DNA of 64,000 nt. Source: Nocardioides cynanchi. GTDB taxonomy: Bacteria; Actinomycetota; Actinomycetes; Propionibacteriales; Nocardioidaceae. The DNA lies in assembly GCF_008761635.1 (NCBI RefSeq), contig NZ_CP044344.1, positions 1,984,001-2,048,000 of the forward strand, written 5' to 3'. The position numbers were made by a program, and so were the translations under genes. The notes under the pieces were generated by a model. It was not told where the DNA came from. It saw nothing but the letters and a program-made list of their open reading frames with translations, and did not search any database. The first letter of the stretch is position 1; each line of letters opens with the position of its first letter. This document shows positions 36,627 through 45,701 of the stretch, piece after piece.

Positions 36627-39493
36627 GAGTCGTCCCTCCGTCGGCCGGTGCGCCAGGTCGGCAGGCACAAGATCAGCACGAGCACCAGGGCGACGCCCTG
36701 CACGACGAGCAGCACCACGCGCGGCACTGACCGGGGGCCGTCCATGGCATGCGGGTCGACCGGTACGCCGACCCGCCAGGCCCGGGTCGTCCGGCTCTCG
36801 GCGCTGGCCTGCACGAGCCCGTCGGTGGCGTCCAGGCCGGCGGCGACGTCGCCGTCGGCCGGCGCGGGCAGCACGATGTAGTGGATGCCGGCACCGGCGA
36901 GGTCGGAGACGACGGTCGGGGTCGGCCGCGAGACCAGCGCCCGGACGTCCGCGGTGAACGCGGGGTCCGGCTTCGAGGCGTACTGGATCTCGTTCTCCCC
37001 CACGGTGTCGCCGGCCCCCCGTCGGACGGTGAAGCGCAGGCCATGGGCGGTGTCGCCGGTGATCAGCAGGATGCCGTTCGCCGGCTCGGCGACGGCGTCG
37101 TCGGTCATGTACGCCGGGATCCCCGAGTTGTCGCTGTTGGCGAGGTCACCGGGGCCCTGCACCACGAACCACGCCAGGCCGACGGCCGGGACGATCGCCG
37201 CGACCACCGCCAGGCCCACGAGCAGCACCTCGTGGTGCTCGGCGCGTGAGCGCCGCAGGATCGTCACCAGCCCCTGAGCACCGAGCAGCGCCGCGAGCAC
37301 GAAGCAGCCGTGCAGCACCACCATGTCGAAGGCGATGCCCGGGCGCACCGAGCCGCCGGGCAGCGGGAGCCGGATCACCGACAGCACGGTGGCCGTCACC
37401 GCCGCCACGACCGCCACCAACCACGTGACCAGCACCGGGATCCGGGTCGCCCGCGGGATCAGGGCCAGCACCGCCAGCACGACCAGGAGGGCCCCGAGCC
37501 AGCCCGGCGCGCCGGTGCCCGCCCCGAACCGGCCGAGCAGCAGGTCACTGGTCGAGAGCGGCGGATAGGGCTGCCGGCCGGTCTCCAGGAGCAGCAGCGA
37601 TCCGGCCCCGTGCCAGATCGCGGGCAGCCACCACGGCGCCAGCAGCAGGGGTACGACGCCCAGGGTCACCGCGGGCGGGCCCCAGACGTCGCGGCCGCGC
37701 GGCAGCGAGCGGGTGACGGCGTACGCGATGATGAGGACGACCAGTGCCAGCACGATCGCGAAGACCCACGCGACGGGGGTGCACGCCGCACAGAGCGCCA
37801 GCAGCAGGCCGGAGCGCCAGGCGGCCCGCCACCGCCGGTCGACCTCCGGGTCCGCGAAGCCCAGGGCCGCATGTGCCAGCCACGGCAGCAGCGCGGCGGC
37901 GACGACCACGCCGAGCCGTCCGTCACCCCACGCGCCGGAGGTCACCGGCACGAGCGCGTACGTCGCCGCGCCGAGCGCCACCAGCCAGCGCGGCGAGCCG
38001 CCGGGGTCGACCAGGCGGCCGACGACCCGCAGCAGGCGCCAGGCGCCCCAGAGCGCGAGGGGCACGGCCAGCAGCAGCAGCGCCGAGATCGCCGCGGCCG
38101 CGCTGCCGCCGAGCAGGAAGCCGAGGAGGGCCAGCGGCAAGGCGTAGGCCGGCGCCGGGACCGGCGTGCCGGTCCCGAGGGCGTGCCAGGACTCGGTCCA
38201 GAGACGCCACAGGGCGGCCGCCGAGGTCGGCGCCGGGGCCAGGCCGCCACCGGTGACGTGCCCGAACGCCTCGCGGGCGCCGAAGACCGAGAGCCCGACG
38301 ACGAGCGTCATCGAGATCGCGAGCGGGTTGGTCAGGAAGCGCGCGACCAGCCCGGAGTCCTCCTCCGGAGCGTCCTCGTCGACCACGCTCGGTCGCCGGA
38401 TCGGCACCGGGGTCGGGGCCTCGGCCTCCTTGGCCGCCCGACGACGGTCGGCGACGTCCTGGGCCTGGTTGGTCGCCGCGGCGGCGATGTCGCCGACGAA
38501 GTCGAGACCGTGCCGGTAGGGCACCCACCACGGCGCCAGCAACGGTCGCGGGTCGTGGTCGCCGGCGCTGGAGGCCCGCGCCCGGCGTGCGCGTCGTACC
38601 TCACCCGGTCGCACGTAGACCGAGAACAGCGCACCGACCTCGTCGAACGCCTCACCGGCCGAGCGCACCACCAGGAACCCGACCATCCGCAGCAGCGTGC
38701 CGAAGAACAGCCGGACCAGCTGCCAGGGCAGGGCCCGGCCCGGGGTGTTGGCCAACAGCGTGAAGATCGCGGCCCGGCGCTCCTGGAAGTGCGTGTGCCG
38801 CCCGGTCAGCGGCGTGCGGCGCACCCCGCGGTGCGCGGCCTCGGCGTGGAAGACCACGGCCTGCGGCACCACGACGGTGCGCACCCCGGCCGCCGCGGCG
38901 CGCCAGCCGAAGTCGACGTCGTTGCCGAAGATCGGGAGGTTCTCGTCGAGGCCGCCGAGCCGGTCGAAGACCGCGCGCCGTACGAGCATGCCGGCGGTGT
39001 TGACCGCCAGGACCGGACGGACCTTGTCGTGCTGGCCCTGGTCGTACTCACCGGTCTCGAGGCCGGTCTCCCGCCGGCCGGTGCCGGAGATGGTCACGCC
39101 GACCTCGAGCAGCCGCTTCAGCGACGGCCACTCCCGCAGCTTGGGGCCGAGCACGTCGGCGTGGGAGTCCTCGGCCGCGGCGGCCAGCAACCACTCGAGG
39201 GCGTCGGGCGCCGGGTTGCTGTCGTCGTGGAGCAGCCAGATCCAGTCGGCGTCGTCCGGGTCGACCTGGGCCAGGGCGACCTGCACCGCCTCGGGGTACG
39301 ACGTGCTGCCGGGCACCGTGACGACCTCGTCGAACGCCTCGAGCAGCAGGGCCGGACTCCCGTCACCGCTACCGGTGTCGACGCAGACGACCCCGGCGAG
39401 CGGGGCGGTCTGCGCGCGGATCCCGTCCACGACCGCCGGCAACCACCGGGACCCGTCGTGGCTCACCAGCACAGCCACGACCCTCGGATTCAC
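36623..39493 (-). CDS. Large membrane GT2 glycosyltransferase
   Basis: A 956-aa protein. The N-terminal ~300 residues are a GT-A family 2 domain (VAVLVSHDGSRWLPAVVDGI; WLLHDDSNP as the DxD region; FGNDVDFGWRA acceptor-side motif). The rest (~385-930) has a dozen or more hydrophobic segments interrupted by a large extracytoplasmic region, as in proteins that couple glycosyl transfer to membrane translocation. GTG 39493 follows TAGGGT by 8 nt. It sits downstream of whiB, an arrangement repeated across actinobacteria. Donor and acceptor sugars are unknown. Confidence 0.88.
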   Translation of the reverse strand: MNPRVVAVLVSHDGSRWLPAVVDGIRAQTAPLAGVVCVDTGSGDGSPALLLEAFDEVVTVPGSTSYPEAVQVALAQVDPDDADWIWLLHDDSNPAPDALEWLLAAAAEDSHADVLGPKLREWPSLKRLLEVGVTISGTGRRETGLETGEYDQGQHDKVRPVLAVNTAGMLVRRAVFDRLGGLDENLPIFGNDVDFGWRAAAAGVRTVVVPQAVVFHAEAAHRGVRRTPLTGRHTHFQERRAAIFTLLANTPGRALPWQLVRLFFGTLLRMVGFLVVRSAGEAFDEVGALFSVYVRPGEVRRARRARASSAGDHDPRPLLAPWWVPYRHGLDFVGDIAAAATNQAQDVADRRRAAKEAEAPTPVPIRRPSVVDEDAPEEDSGLVARFLTNPLAISMTLVVGLSVFGAREAFGHVTGGGLAPAPTSAAALWRLWTESWHALGTGTPVPAPAYALPLALLGFLLGGSAAAAISALLLLAVPLALWGAWRLLRVVGRLVDPGGSPRWLVALGAATYALVPVTSGAWGDGRLGVVVAAALLPWLAHAALGFADPEVDRRWRAAWRSGLLLALCAACTPVAWVFAIVLALVVLIIAYAVTRSLPRGRDVWGPPAVTLGVVPLLLAPWWLPAIWHGAGSLLLLETGRQPYPPLSTSDLLLGRFGAGTGAPGWLGALLVVLAVLALIPRATRIPVLVTWLVAVVAAVTATVLSVIRLPLPGGSVRPGIAFDMVVLHGCFVLAALLGAQGLVTILRRSRAEHHEVLLVGLAVVAAIVPAVGLAWFVVQGPGDLANSDNSGIPAYMTDDAVAEPANGILLITGDTAHGLRFTVRRGAGDTVGENEIQYASKPDPAFTADVRALVSRPTPTVVSDLAGAGIHYIVLPAPADGDVAAGLDATDGLVQASAESRTTRAWRVGVPVDPHAMDGPRSVPRVVLLVVQGVALVLVLILCLPTWRTGRRRDDS

Positions 39494-39501
39494 GATCGAC
39501 C

Positions 39502-39507
39502 ACCCTA
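39502..39507 (-). promoter_or_regulatory. -10 hexamer TAGGGT, leaderless start of the giant glycosyltransferase
   Basis: TAGGGT on the minus strand ends 8 nt before GTG 39493. Confidence 0.45.
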
Positions 39508-39545
39508 GCGGCGGGTGGCAGGACCCCCGAATTCGCCGGAGAGGG

Positions 39546-39800
39546 TCAGACCGCGCGCTTCTTCAGCTTGCGGCGCTCCCGCTCCGACAGCCCGCCCCAG
39601 ATACCGAAGCGTTCGTCGTTCATCAGTGCGTACTCGAGGCAGTCGCCCCGCACGTCACATGTGAGGCAGACCTTCTTGGCCTCCCTGGTCGAGCCACCCT
39701 TTTCGGGGAAGAACGCCTCGGGGTCAGTCTGCGCACACAACGCACGCTCCTGCCATCCCGCTTCCTCGGCGTCCGCCTCGAGGAGAAACAGTTCCCTCAC
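39546..39800 (-). CDS. whiB: WhiB-family iron-sulfur regulator (WhiB2/WhmD-like)
   Basis: An 84-aa protein starting at GTG 39800 (VRELFLLEAD) with GAGGA just upstream; the longer frame to 39911 reads through the leader. Four Cys ligands for the [4Fe-4S] cluster are C22, C45, C48 and C54. The GIWGG turn (67-71) and basic tail RERRKLKKR follow. Its position divergent from cofD/fbiA mirrors mycobacterial whiB2-fbiA, so it is probably the WhiB2/WhmD orthologue, needed for septation. WhiB proteins bind the sigma factor and adjust promoter choice. Confidence 0.93.
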   Translation of the reverse strand: MRELFLLEADAEEAGWQERALCAQTDPEAFFPEKGGSTREAKKVCLTCDVRGDCLEYALMNDERFGIWGGLSERERRKLKKRAV

Positions 39801-39881
39801 GGTCCTCGCCCTTTCGACCCTGGCTTTTCGGAGCCCACCTGCACACTCAGACGCCCATACCGTCCGAAGAACACTGTGGGA

Positions 39882-39911
39882 ATTACACGCCTGTCGTACA
39901 CCGAAAGTCAA
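39882..39911 (-). promoter_or_regulatory. Promoter of whiB (TTGACT - 18 bp - TGTAAT)
   Basis: On the minus strand, -35 TTGACT (39906-39911) and -10 TGTAAT (39882-39887) are 18 bp apart, the clearest sigma-70-type promoter in the window. It predicts a leader of about 75 nt before GTG 39800. Confidence 0.65.
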
Positions 39912-39946
39912 GGCATGATCTGGTATTGACGATTCTGCTGCGCGAC

Positions 39947-39964
39947 GAATGACACCTGTGTAAC
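39947..39964 (-). promoter_or_regulatory. Weak 9-bp paired repeat upstream of the whiB promoter
   Basis: On the minus strand GTTACACAG is followed directly by GTGTCATTC, two 9-mers resembling degenerate GTCACA-type nonamers, about 36 bp upstream of the -35. Suggestive only. Confidence 0.25.
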
Positions 39965-40021
39965 ATCACCTGCTCGCATCCCACGAAGCAGGGTCCCCCC
40001 CACCGCGGGTCGCCGGTGCGG

Positions 40022-40027
40022 CAGGCT
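40022..40027 (+). promoter_or_regulatory. -10 hexamer CAGGCT, leaderless start of cofD
   Basis: CAGGCT ends 6 nt before ATG 40034 and favours that ATG over the upstream GTG 40016. Confidence 0.4.
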
Positions 40028-40033
40028 AGCCGC

Positions 40034-41044
40034 ATGAGGCAGATCACCGTGCTCTCCGGTGGCGTGGGCGGCGCGACGTTCCTCCAGGGCCTGTGGCACG
40101 GCATCCGGGAGGGCCTGCTGCCCGGTGTCGACACGGACGCCACGATCACCGTGGTGGCCAACACCGCCGACGACATCTGGCTCCACGGCCTGAAGATCTG
40201 CCCGGACCTGGACACCGTCATGTACACCCTCGGCGACGGCATCGACCCCGAGCGCGGCTGGGGACGACGCGACGAGACCTGGGGTGCCAAGGAGGAGCTC
40301 GCGGCGTACGGCGTCGAGCCGACGTGGTTCGGGCTGGGCGACCGCGACCTGGCCACCCACCTCGTGCGCACCCAGATGCTCGACGCGGGCTACCCGCTCT
40401 CGGAGGTCACCGAGGCACTGTGCCGGCGCTGGCTGGCACCGGTCTTCGGCGACCGGGTCCGGCTGCTCCCGATGAGCGACGACCGGGTCGAGACCCACGT
40501 CGCCATCGCCGACACCGACAGCCCCAGCGGCAGGCGCGTCGTCCACTTCCAGGAGTACTGGGTGCGGCTGCACGCCGAGGTGCCGGTCGAGGCACTGGTC
40601 TTCGTCGGTCTCGACGACTCGACGCCGGGCCCCGGTGTGATCGACGCGATCACCGATGCCGACCTGGTGGTCCTGCCGCCCAGCAACCCCGTGGTCAGCA
40701 TCGGCACGATCCTCGGGGTCCCCCGCGTCCGGGAGGCCCTGGTGGCCACCCGGGCGCCCGTGGTCGGCCTCTCCCCCATCATCGGTGGCAACCACGTCCG
40801 CGGCATGGCCCACCAGATGCTCACCGCGATCGGCGTCGAGGTCACCGCCGCCGGGGTCGGCCTCCACTACGGCGCCCGCTCGGCGGGCGGGATCCTCGAC
40901 GGCTGGCTCGTGGACACCCAGGACGCCGACGACGCGGCGCGGGTGCGGGACGCCGGCCTGCCCTGCGACGCCGTACCCCTGCTGATGTCGTCGCCGGAGG
41001 CCACGGCGGCGATGGCGGCCGCCGCGGTCTCACTGGTCTCGTGA
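40034..41044 (+). CDS. cofD: 2-phospho-L-lactate / PEP transferase of F420 biosynthesis
   Basis: A 336-aa protein with the CofD/FbiA signatures [38 protein letters not shown] and [10 protein letters not shown]. It joins a guanylyl-activated three-carbon acid to the deazaflavin Fo; in mycobacteria the acid is phosphoenolpyruvate, giving dehydro-F420-0. Its last four bases overlap the next gene (GTGA), so cofD and fbiB are coupled. Divergent from whiB, as in mycobacteria. Confidence 0.95.
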   Translation: MRQITVLSGGVGGATFLQGLWHGIREGLLPGVDTDATITVVANTADDIWLHGLKICPDLDTVMYTLGDGIDPERGWGRRDETWGAKEELAAYGVEPTWFGLGDRDLATHLVRTQMLDAGYPLSEVTEALCRRWLAPVFGDRVRLLPMSDDRVETHVAIADTDSPSGRRVVHFQEYWVRLHAEVPVEALVFVGLDDSTPGPGVIDAITDADLVVLPPSNPVVSIGTILGVPRVREALVATRAPVVGLSPIIGGNHVRGMAHQMLTAIGVEVTAAGVGLHYGARSAGGILDGWLVDTQDADDAARVRDAGLPCDAVPLLMSSPEATAAMAAAAVSLVS

Positions 41045-42003
41045 TCACGCTCTGGGCGCCGGACGGCGTCGGCGAGGTACGCCGTGGTGACGACCTCGCG
41101 GACCTGTTGCTGGCCCTGGTCGAGCCGGTCGACGGTGACGTCGTCTGCGTGACCAGCAAGGTGGTGAGCAAGGCGGAGGGCCGGGTGCAGGCGGGCGACC
41201 GGGCCGACGCGGTGGCCCGCGAGACCGTCCGCCTGGTGGCCCGCCGCGGGCCGCTGGCGATCGTGGTGAACCGGCTCGGCCTGACCATGGCCGCGGCCGG
41301 GGTGGACGCCTCCAACGTCAAGCCCGGCCGGATCGTGCTGCTGCCCGAGGACCCCGACGCCTCCGCCCGTGCCCTGCGCTCCGCTGTCGCGGCACGCACC
41401 GGCGTCAACGTCGGCGTCGTGGTCACCGACACCGCCGGGCGCGCGTGGCGCGAGGGCCAGACCGACATCGCCATCGGGGCGGCCGGGCTGACGGTCGTCG
41501 ACGACCATGCGGGGCGCACCGACCCCTACGGGAACGACCTGCTGGTCACCGCACCGGCGGTCGCCGACGAGCTCGCTGGGGCCGCAGAGCTCGCGGCCGG
41601 CAAGCTGCGCGGCCGCCCGTTCACCCTGGTCCGGGGCCGGGGCGATCTCGTGCTGCCACCCGGCGTGGACGGGCCGGGTGCGGCCGGGCTGCTCCGGCCG
41701 GCCGGTACCGACCTGTTCGGCCTCGGCTCCCGCGAGGCCGTCCTCGCCGCCCTCGCCGGCGGCGCCGGACACCGCCTCGCCTTCGGCTCGCCCGCGGACG
41801 CCGACGAGCTGGCCGGGATCCTCACCGGCCTGCTCGGAGCCGGCAGCGAGGTCGTCCGGGACGGCGAGGGCCTGTGCGTGACCGCGGCCGAGCCCCGGGC
41901 GCGCTGGGTGGCGGAGGTCGCGGCGTACGCCCACGGATGGCGCGCCGGCCGGTCCGCCGGCCCGACGCTGGTGCTCGCCCCCGCTGCAACCGAGGAGTCC
42001 TGA
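41041..42003 (+). CDS. fbiB: F420-0:gamma-glutamyl ligase, without the nitroreductase domain
   Basis: A 320-aa protein starting at GTG 41041. Residues ~1-240 form the CofE ligase domain ([50 protein letters not shown]), which adds gamma-linked glutamates to F420-0. The linker motif [11 protein letters not shown] corresponds to the start of the FMN-dependent nitroreductase domain in full-length FbiB (about 450 aa), but only ~80 further residues follow and they do not resemble it. In mycobacteria that domain reduces dehydro-F420-0, so a stand-alone reductase would be required. Stop overlaps the next ATG by one base. Confidence 0.9.
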   Translation: MITLWAPDGVGEVRRGDDLADLLLALVEPVDGDVVCVTSKVVSKAEGRVQAGDRADAVARETVRLVARRGPLAIVVNRLGLTMAAAGVDASNVKPGRIVLLPEDPDASARALRSAVAARTGVNVGVVVTDTAGRAWREGQTDIAIGAAGLTVVDDHAGRTDPYGNDLLVTAPAVADELAGAAELAAGKLRGRPFTLVRGRGDLVLPPGVDGPGAAGLLRPAGTDLFGLGSREAVLAALAGGAGHRLAFGSPADADELAGILTGLLGAGSEVVRDGEGLCVTAAEPRARWVAEVAAYAHGWRAGRSAGPTLVLAPAATEES

Positions 42004-42728
42004 TGACGACGTTCCCGCAGGTCCTGAGCGGGCTACTGGCCGCCGGCGGCGCCCGGCCACTGGTGACCTTCTACGACGACGCCACCGGCGAGCGGACCGA
42101 GCTGTCGGTGACGACGTACGCCAACTGGGTGGCCAAGGTCTCCTCGCTCCTGGTCGAGGAGCTCGACCTCGAACGCGGCGGACGGCTGCTGGTCGACCTC
42201 CCGGCGCACTGGCTCGGCACCGTCGCCCTCGGCGCCGCGTGGAACTGCGGGCTCGAGGTGGTCTGGGAGGGCGATGCCGACGCCGTGCTCACCGGGCCGG
42301 GCGGGCTCGACCGCTGGGCGGGCCTCGCGGGCGGGCGTCCGGTGGTCGCCACCGCCCTGCAGCCGCTGGCCGGCCGCTTCACGGAGCCCCTGCCTGCCGG
42401 TGTCCACGACCTCGGGGTCGAGGTGTGGTCGCAGCCGGACGCCTTCGTCCCGTGGAGCGTCCCCGAGCCCGGCGACGCAGCCGTCCCCGGCCTGAACCAG
42501 GCGGAGCTCTGGAGAGCGGCCGCCGCCGGTCAGACACGCGACGGCGGCCGCCTCCTGTCGGAGTCGAACCCGGCTTCCCCTTCCGGTCTCGTCTCCTTCA
42601 CGGGACCGTTGCTGAGCAACGGGTCCCTGGTCCTGGTGGTCAACGCCTCCGTCGAACGGTCGGCGCGGATCGCGGCGGACGAGCGGGTCTCGGACCGATT
42701 CGACCCCGATCAGTCCGCGAGGTCATAG
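42003..42728 (+). CDS. TIGR03089 family protein
   Basis: A 241-aa protein starting at ATG 42003, sharing one base with the fbiB stop (TGATG). It is related to the N-terminal part of AMP-forming acyl-CoA synthetases (VTFYDDATGERTELSVTTYANWVAKVSSLL; LLVDLPAHWLGTVALGAAWNCGLEVVW) but lacks the adenylation P-loop and C-terminal domain. TIGR03089 proteins accompany F420 genes in many actinobacteria with no known function. The C-terminus (from about residue 170) diverges. Its last 19 bp overlap the end of the convergent amidase gene. Confidence 0.85.
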   Translation: MTTFPQVLSGLLAAGGARPLVTFYDDATGERTELSVTTYANWVAKVSSLLVEELDLERGGRLLVDLPAHWLGTVALGAAWNCGLEVVWEGDADAVLTGPGGLDRWAGLAGGRPVVATALQPLAGRFTEPLPAGVHDLGVEVWSQPDAFVPWSVPEPGDAAVPGLNQAELWRAAAAGQTRDGGRLLSESNPASPSGLVSFTGPLLSNGSLVLVVNASVERSARIAADERVSDRFDPDQSARS

Positions 42729-45565
42729 CCCTTCATCCCCTGACCGAGGTAGATCGGCGCCCGGAAGCCTCTGGCGGTGCCCGGTACGGCGTACAGGCGA
42801 CCCGTGCCGCTCTGGCGGACCAGGAGGTCCGGGTGCCCGGTCAGTCGCAGGTCGCTGACGCCGATCACCCAGTCGTACGACGAGGTGTCGAGGCTCAGCT
42901 TCGTCGGGCTGTGCAGCCCGCCAGGCCCGTTGCCGTGGTAGAGCGTCAGCCGGCCCCGCCCGCTGCGGAAGATGCTGTCGGGCGCGCCGTCGCCGTCCCA
43001 CCGGCCGACGCCGATCTGCTGCCCGGACAGGGAGCCCGCCGCCGGGTAGCCGTGCCGCAGCCCGGCGAGTCCCCGGCCGGGGTAGAGCGTCATCACGCCG
43101 CCCTTCGGCTGGCCGACGAGATCGGGGTAACCGTCACCGGTCATGTCACCGACCGCCGCGAGCTTCCCGACCTTGCCGAACCCGCTGGCGAGCAGGGTCG
43201 CCGGGCCGAGGTGGCCCCGACCGTCGCCGCGACGCAGGTAGAGGTCGCCGGTGGCGGCCCGGCGGTAGATCACGTCGCCGTAGCCGTCGCGGTCCCAGTC
43301 CCCCGCAGCCAGCAGCGTGTCGGCCCCGGGTGCCTTCGTGCCGGTGTCGATGGGCTTCCCGAGGTCGAAGGTGCCGGGGTTGGTCCAGACCTTCAGCCGG
43401 TCGCCGGACACCGCGACCAGGTCGGGAGCGCGCGAGCCCGCCGCGTCGCCGGCGGTCAGGTCGGTTGCGCCGGCGAGCTGCGGGAACGGCCCGAGCGGCC
43501 GCGAGAAGGTGCCGTCGCCCTTGCCGGGGAGCACCCACGAGTCGCCCGAGGCCCCCCTGACGAACAGGTCGTCGATCCCGTCGCCGGACCAGTCACCACC
43601 ACCGGTGATCACGTCGTCGGCGCCGAAGCGCCCGGCGATCCGCACACCGGAGGCGAACTCCGGGCTCCCGTTGCCCGGGTAGAGCCAGAGCGCCCCGGAT
43701 GCGTCGCGCGCCACCAGGTCGGCCTTGCCGTCGCCGGTCACGTCACCGACCGACGAGATCAGGTCGAAGCTGTTCCACCACGTGCCCAGGCCGACCGTCC
43801 GGAACGTGCCGTCCGGCTTCTGGAGGAACGCCAGGAGCCGACCGGTGGTGGGGTTGCGGGCCGCGAGGTCGTTGCGGCCGTCGCCGTTGAGGTCGCCGGG
43901 GGCCAGCACCTGGTCCTTGTGCCGGAAGCCCGGGACGGTCGCGCTGCCCGGGCCGAACCCGCCCCCGGAGAGCCCGGGGCGGAGCAGGAGCGAGCCGTCC
44001 GCCTGACGGACCAGCAGGTCGACGCGCCCGTCCCCGGTCAGGTCCGGCGAGAGCAGGACGGCTTGGGCGCCGGTCAGGCCGGTGGCCAGCGTCGTCGCCG
44101 CTGGGAACCGGATCAGCCCACCGGTCGGTACGACGAACAGCTCGCCGTCACCGGCCCGGCGTACGACGAGGTCGGGGTGGGGGGTGGACGCCAGGTTGGA
44201 CTCGAGCTGCCGGCCGGCCCAGCCGCGCTGGTCGGCCGCGGCCATCCGCCGGATGTCGGGGATCCGGTTGTAGAGGTACTGCCCCGGGCACAGGGTGCTC
44301 TCGGCGTCCCGGTGGCCGTTGATCGCCTGGAACCAGCGCGACGTGACGTACTGGCTCTTCGAGGACGCCGTCACGCCGTGCAGCGAGAGCTTCCACGCGA
44401 ACAGCGTCGCGTAGGCCTGGATCATGGCCTCGCTGGGCTTGGTGATCTGGTAGTTGCCGATCGCCGAGGCACCGAACGAGTCGTCGTTGTAGCCGAGGGT
44501 GTGGGCTCCGACCACGGGTCGGTCCACCCCGCCGTACCGGCCCTCCCAGATCCGGCCGAAGCGGTCGATCAGGTAGTTGTAGCCGATGTCGCTCCAGCCG
44601 CGGGAGAGCACGTGGTAGGCGTAGATGCTGCGCAGCAGCCCGGGCACCTCCGCGCGGGTGTAGTCGTTGGCGTTGACGGTGTGGTGGACGAAGCCGGCGT
44701 GCACGTCGCCGTAGTGGAGCGACGACTTGCCGCGGATCTTCTCGTTGGCCCCCCACTGGGCGCGCGAGTAGATCACCGGCTGCGGCGTGAACACGGCGGC
44801 GGCCAGCGACGCGGTGTCGTTGCCGGTGACCGGCTGCGGGTCGGCGGCGCGGTAGACCGAGTCCTGCCCGGTGCCGCCGTCCAGCTGGCTGGTGTCGATC
44901 GCGGCTCGCTCGGTGGTCGTGTGCCCGGCGTGGCCGGGCGCGATCACGGCGAGCTTCATGTCGGCCGGGAGCGGTCGGCTGGTGACGGCCCTGACCTGCA
45001 CCCTGCCGACCTTGCCGACCAGCACCGGCTCGGTCCCCGGACGGGCCCTCCGCGCCTCCTGCGAGCCGGGGTCGGGGCCGTGGGCGGGGTCGTAGGGGAT
45101 GTCGCTCCAGGCGGTCCACGCGCCGTGCGAGCGGGTCCGCGCCGCGAAGGTGATGCCCGTCTGCGGGATCGCGACGCCGTGCGCCCAGGTGACGCCCACC
45201 TCGCCGAAGCCGGTGACCTTCTGCGGGACGGTGGTCAGCCGGGTGTCCCCCGACCGCGCCCGGGTGACCGTGGCCATCGCGGTGGAGGGCACGGCCCGGC
45301 CGGCGACGCCCGAGGGCGCCGTCAGCTGCACCTCGCGCACGTGGGAGCGGACCGGGGCCGTCGGCACCCGCGAGGAGCGCACCGCCTCGGCGGTGTACGC
45401 CGCGGTGCGCGCCGTCGGCCGGGCCGGCGTCGTGCCGGCCTCCGGTGCGGAGCCGACCACGTCGAGCGTGACGATGCCGGCGGCGGGGGTCAGCGCGGCC
45501 AGCACCACCGCCAGGGCCAGCAGCTGCTGACAGGCGGTGACGAATCGCGCTCGTTTGGGGGACAT
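42710..45565 (-). CDS. Secreted N-acetylmuramoyl-L-alanine amidase with FG-GAP repeats
   Basis: A 951-aa secreted protein. A signal peptide (ACQQLLALAVVLAALTPAAG) precedes a ~190-residue Ig-like/linker region. A PGRP/amidase_2 domain (~265-440) carries VIYSRAQWGANE, the zinc His in FVHHTVN, and a second His and Cys in NGHRDAESTLCPG. Residues ~465-940 are about ten FG-GAP/VCBS repeats (DLTGDGRVDLLVRQADG, DLNGDGRNDLAARNP, DVTGDGKADLVARD), Ca-binding blades of a beta-propeller. Such proteins cleave peptide stems from glycan strands, with the propeller likely binding wall polymer. Phased TGTGAC 9-mers lie just upstream. Confidence 0.92.
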   Translation of the reverse strand: MSPKRARFVTACQQLLALAVVLAALTPAAGIVTLDVVGSAPEAGTTPARPTARTAAYTAEAVRSSRVPTAPVRSHVREVQLTAPSGVAGRAVPSTAMATVTRARSGDTRLTTVPQKVTGFGEVGVTWAHGVAIPQTGITFAARTRSHGAWTAWSDIPYDPAHGPDPGSQEARRARPGTEPVLVGKVGRVQVRAVTSRPLPADMKLAVIAPGHAGHTTTERAAIDTSQLDGGTGQDSVYRAADPQPVTGNDTASLAAAVFTPQPVIYSRAQWGANEKIRGKSSLHYGDVHAGFVHHTVNANDYTRAEVPGLLRSIYAYHVLSRGWSDIGYNYLIDRFGRIWEGRYGGVDRPVVGAHTLGYNDDSFGASAIGNYQITKPSEAMIQAYATLFAWKLSLHGVTASSKSQYVTSRWFQAINGHRDAESTLCPGQYLYNRIPDIRRMAAADQRGWAGRQLESNLASTPHPDLVVRRAGDGELFVVPTGGLIRFPAATTLATGLTGAQAVLLSPDLTGDGRVDLLVRQADGSLLLRPGLSGGGFGPGSATVPGFRHKDQVLAPGDLNGDGRNDLAARNPTTGRLLAFLQKPDGTFRTVGLGTWWNSFDLISSVGDVTGDGKADLVARDASGALWLYPGNGSPEFASGVRIAGRFGADDVITGGGDWSGDGIDDLFVRGASGDSWVLPGKGDGTFSRPLGPFPQLAGATDLTAGDAAGSRAPDLVAVSGDRLKVWTNPGTFDLGKPIDTGTKAPGADTLLAAGDWDRDGYGDVIYRRAATGDLYLRRGDGRGHLGPATLLASGFGKVGKLAAVGDMTGDGYPDLVGQPKGGVMTLYPGRGLAGLRHGYPAAGSLSGQQIGVGRWDGDGAPDSIFRSGRGRLTLYHGNGPGGLHSPTKLSLDTSSYDWVIGVSDLRLTGHPDLLVRQSGTGRLYAVPGTARGFRAPIYLGQGMKGYDLAD

Positions 45566-45591
45566 GCGGTGGCTGCTCCAGCGTGCGGGGG

Positions 45592-45627
45592 AAGGTCACA
45601 CGAGTAGCAACGGTCACACCAGTCACA
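45592..45627 (-). promoter_or_regulatory. Phased 9-bp TGTGAC array upstream of the amidase (candidate MtrA box)
   Basis: Read on the gene's strand, four contiguous 9-mers: TGTGACTGG (45627-45619), TGTGACCGT (45618-45610), degenerate TGCTACTCG (45609-45601) and TGTGACCTT (45600-45592). The array ends 26 nt before ATG 45565. It matches the array at 7539-7565 in unit, phase and orientation. Confidence 0.5.
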
Positions 45628-45701
45628 CGGCTCCGCAAGCAAAACCGAGTAACTACAAACTTGTAATTTCCAGTCGACACGCCGACCAGGTCGAGATCAC
45701 C

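Noticed and set aside
45566..45701. ydaO-type c-di-AMP riboswitch before the amidase
   Set aside because: This RNA often precedes wall hydrolases in actinobacteria, but the 136-bp spacer lacks its conserved blocks; the 9-bp repeats are a better explanation.
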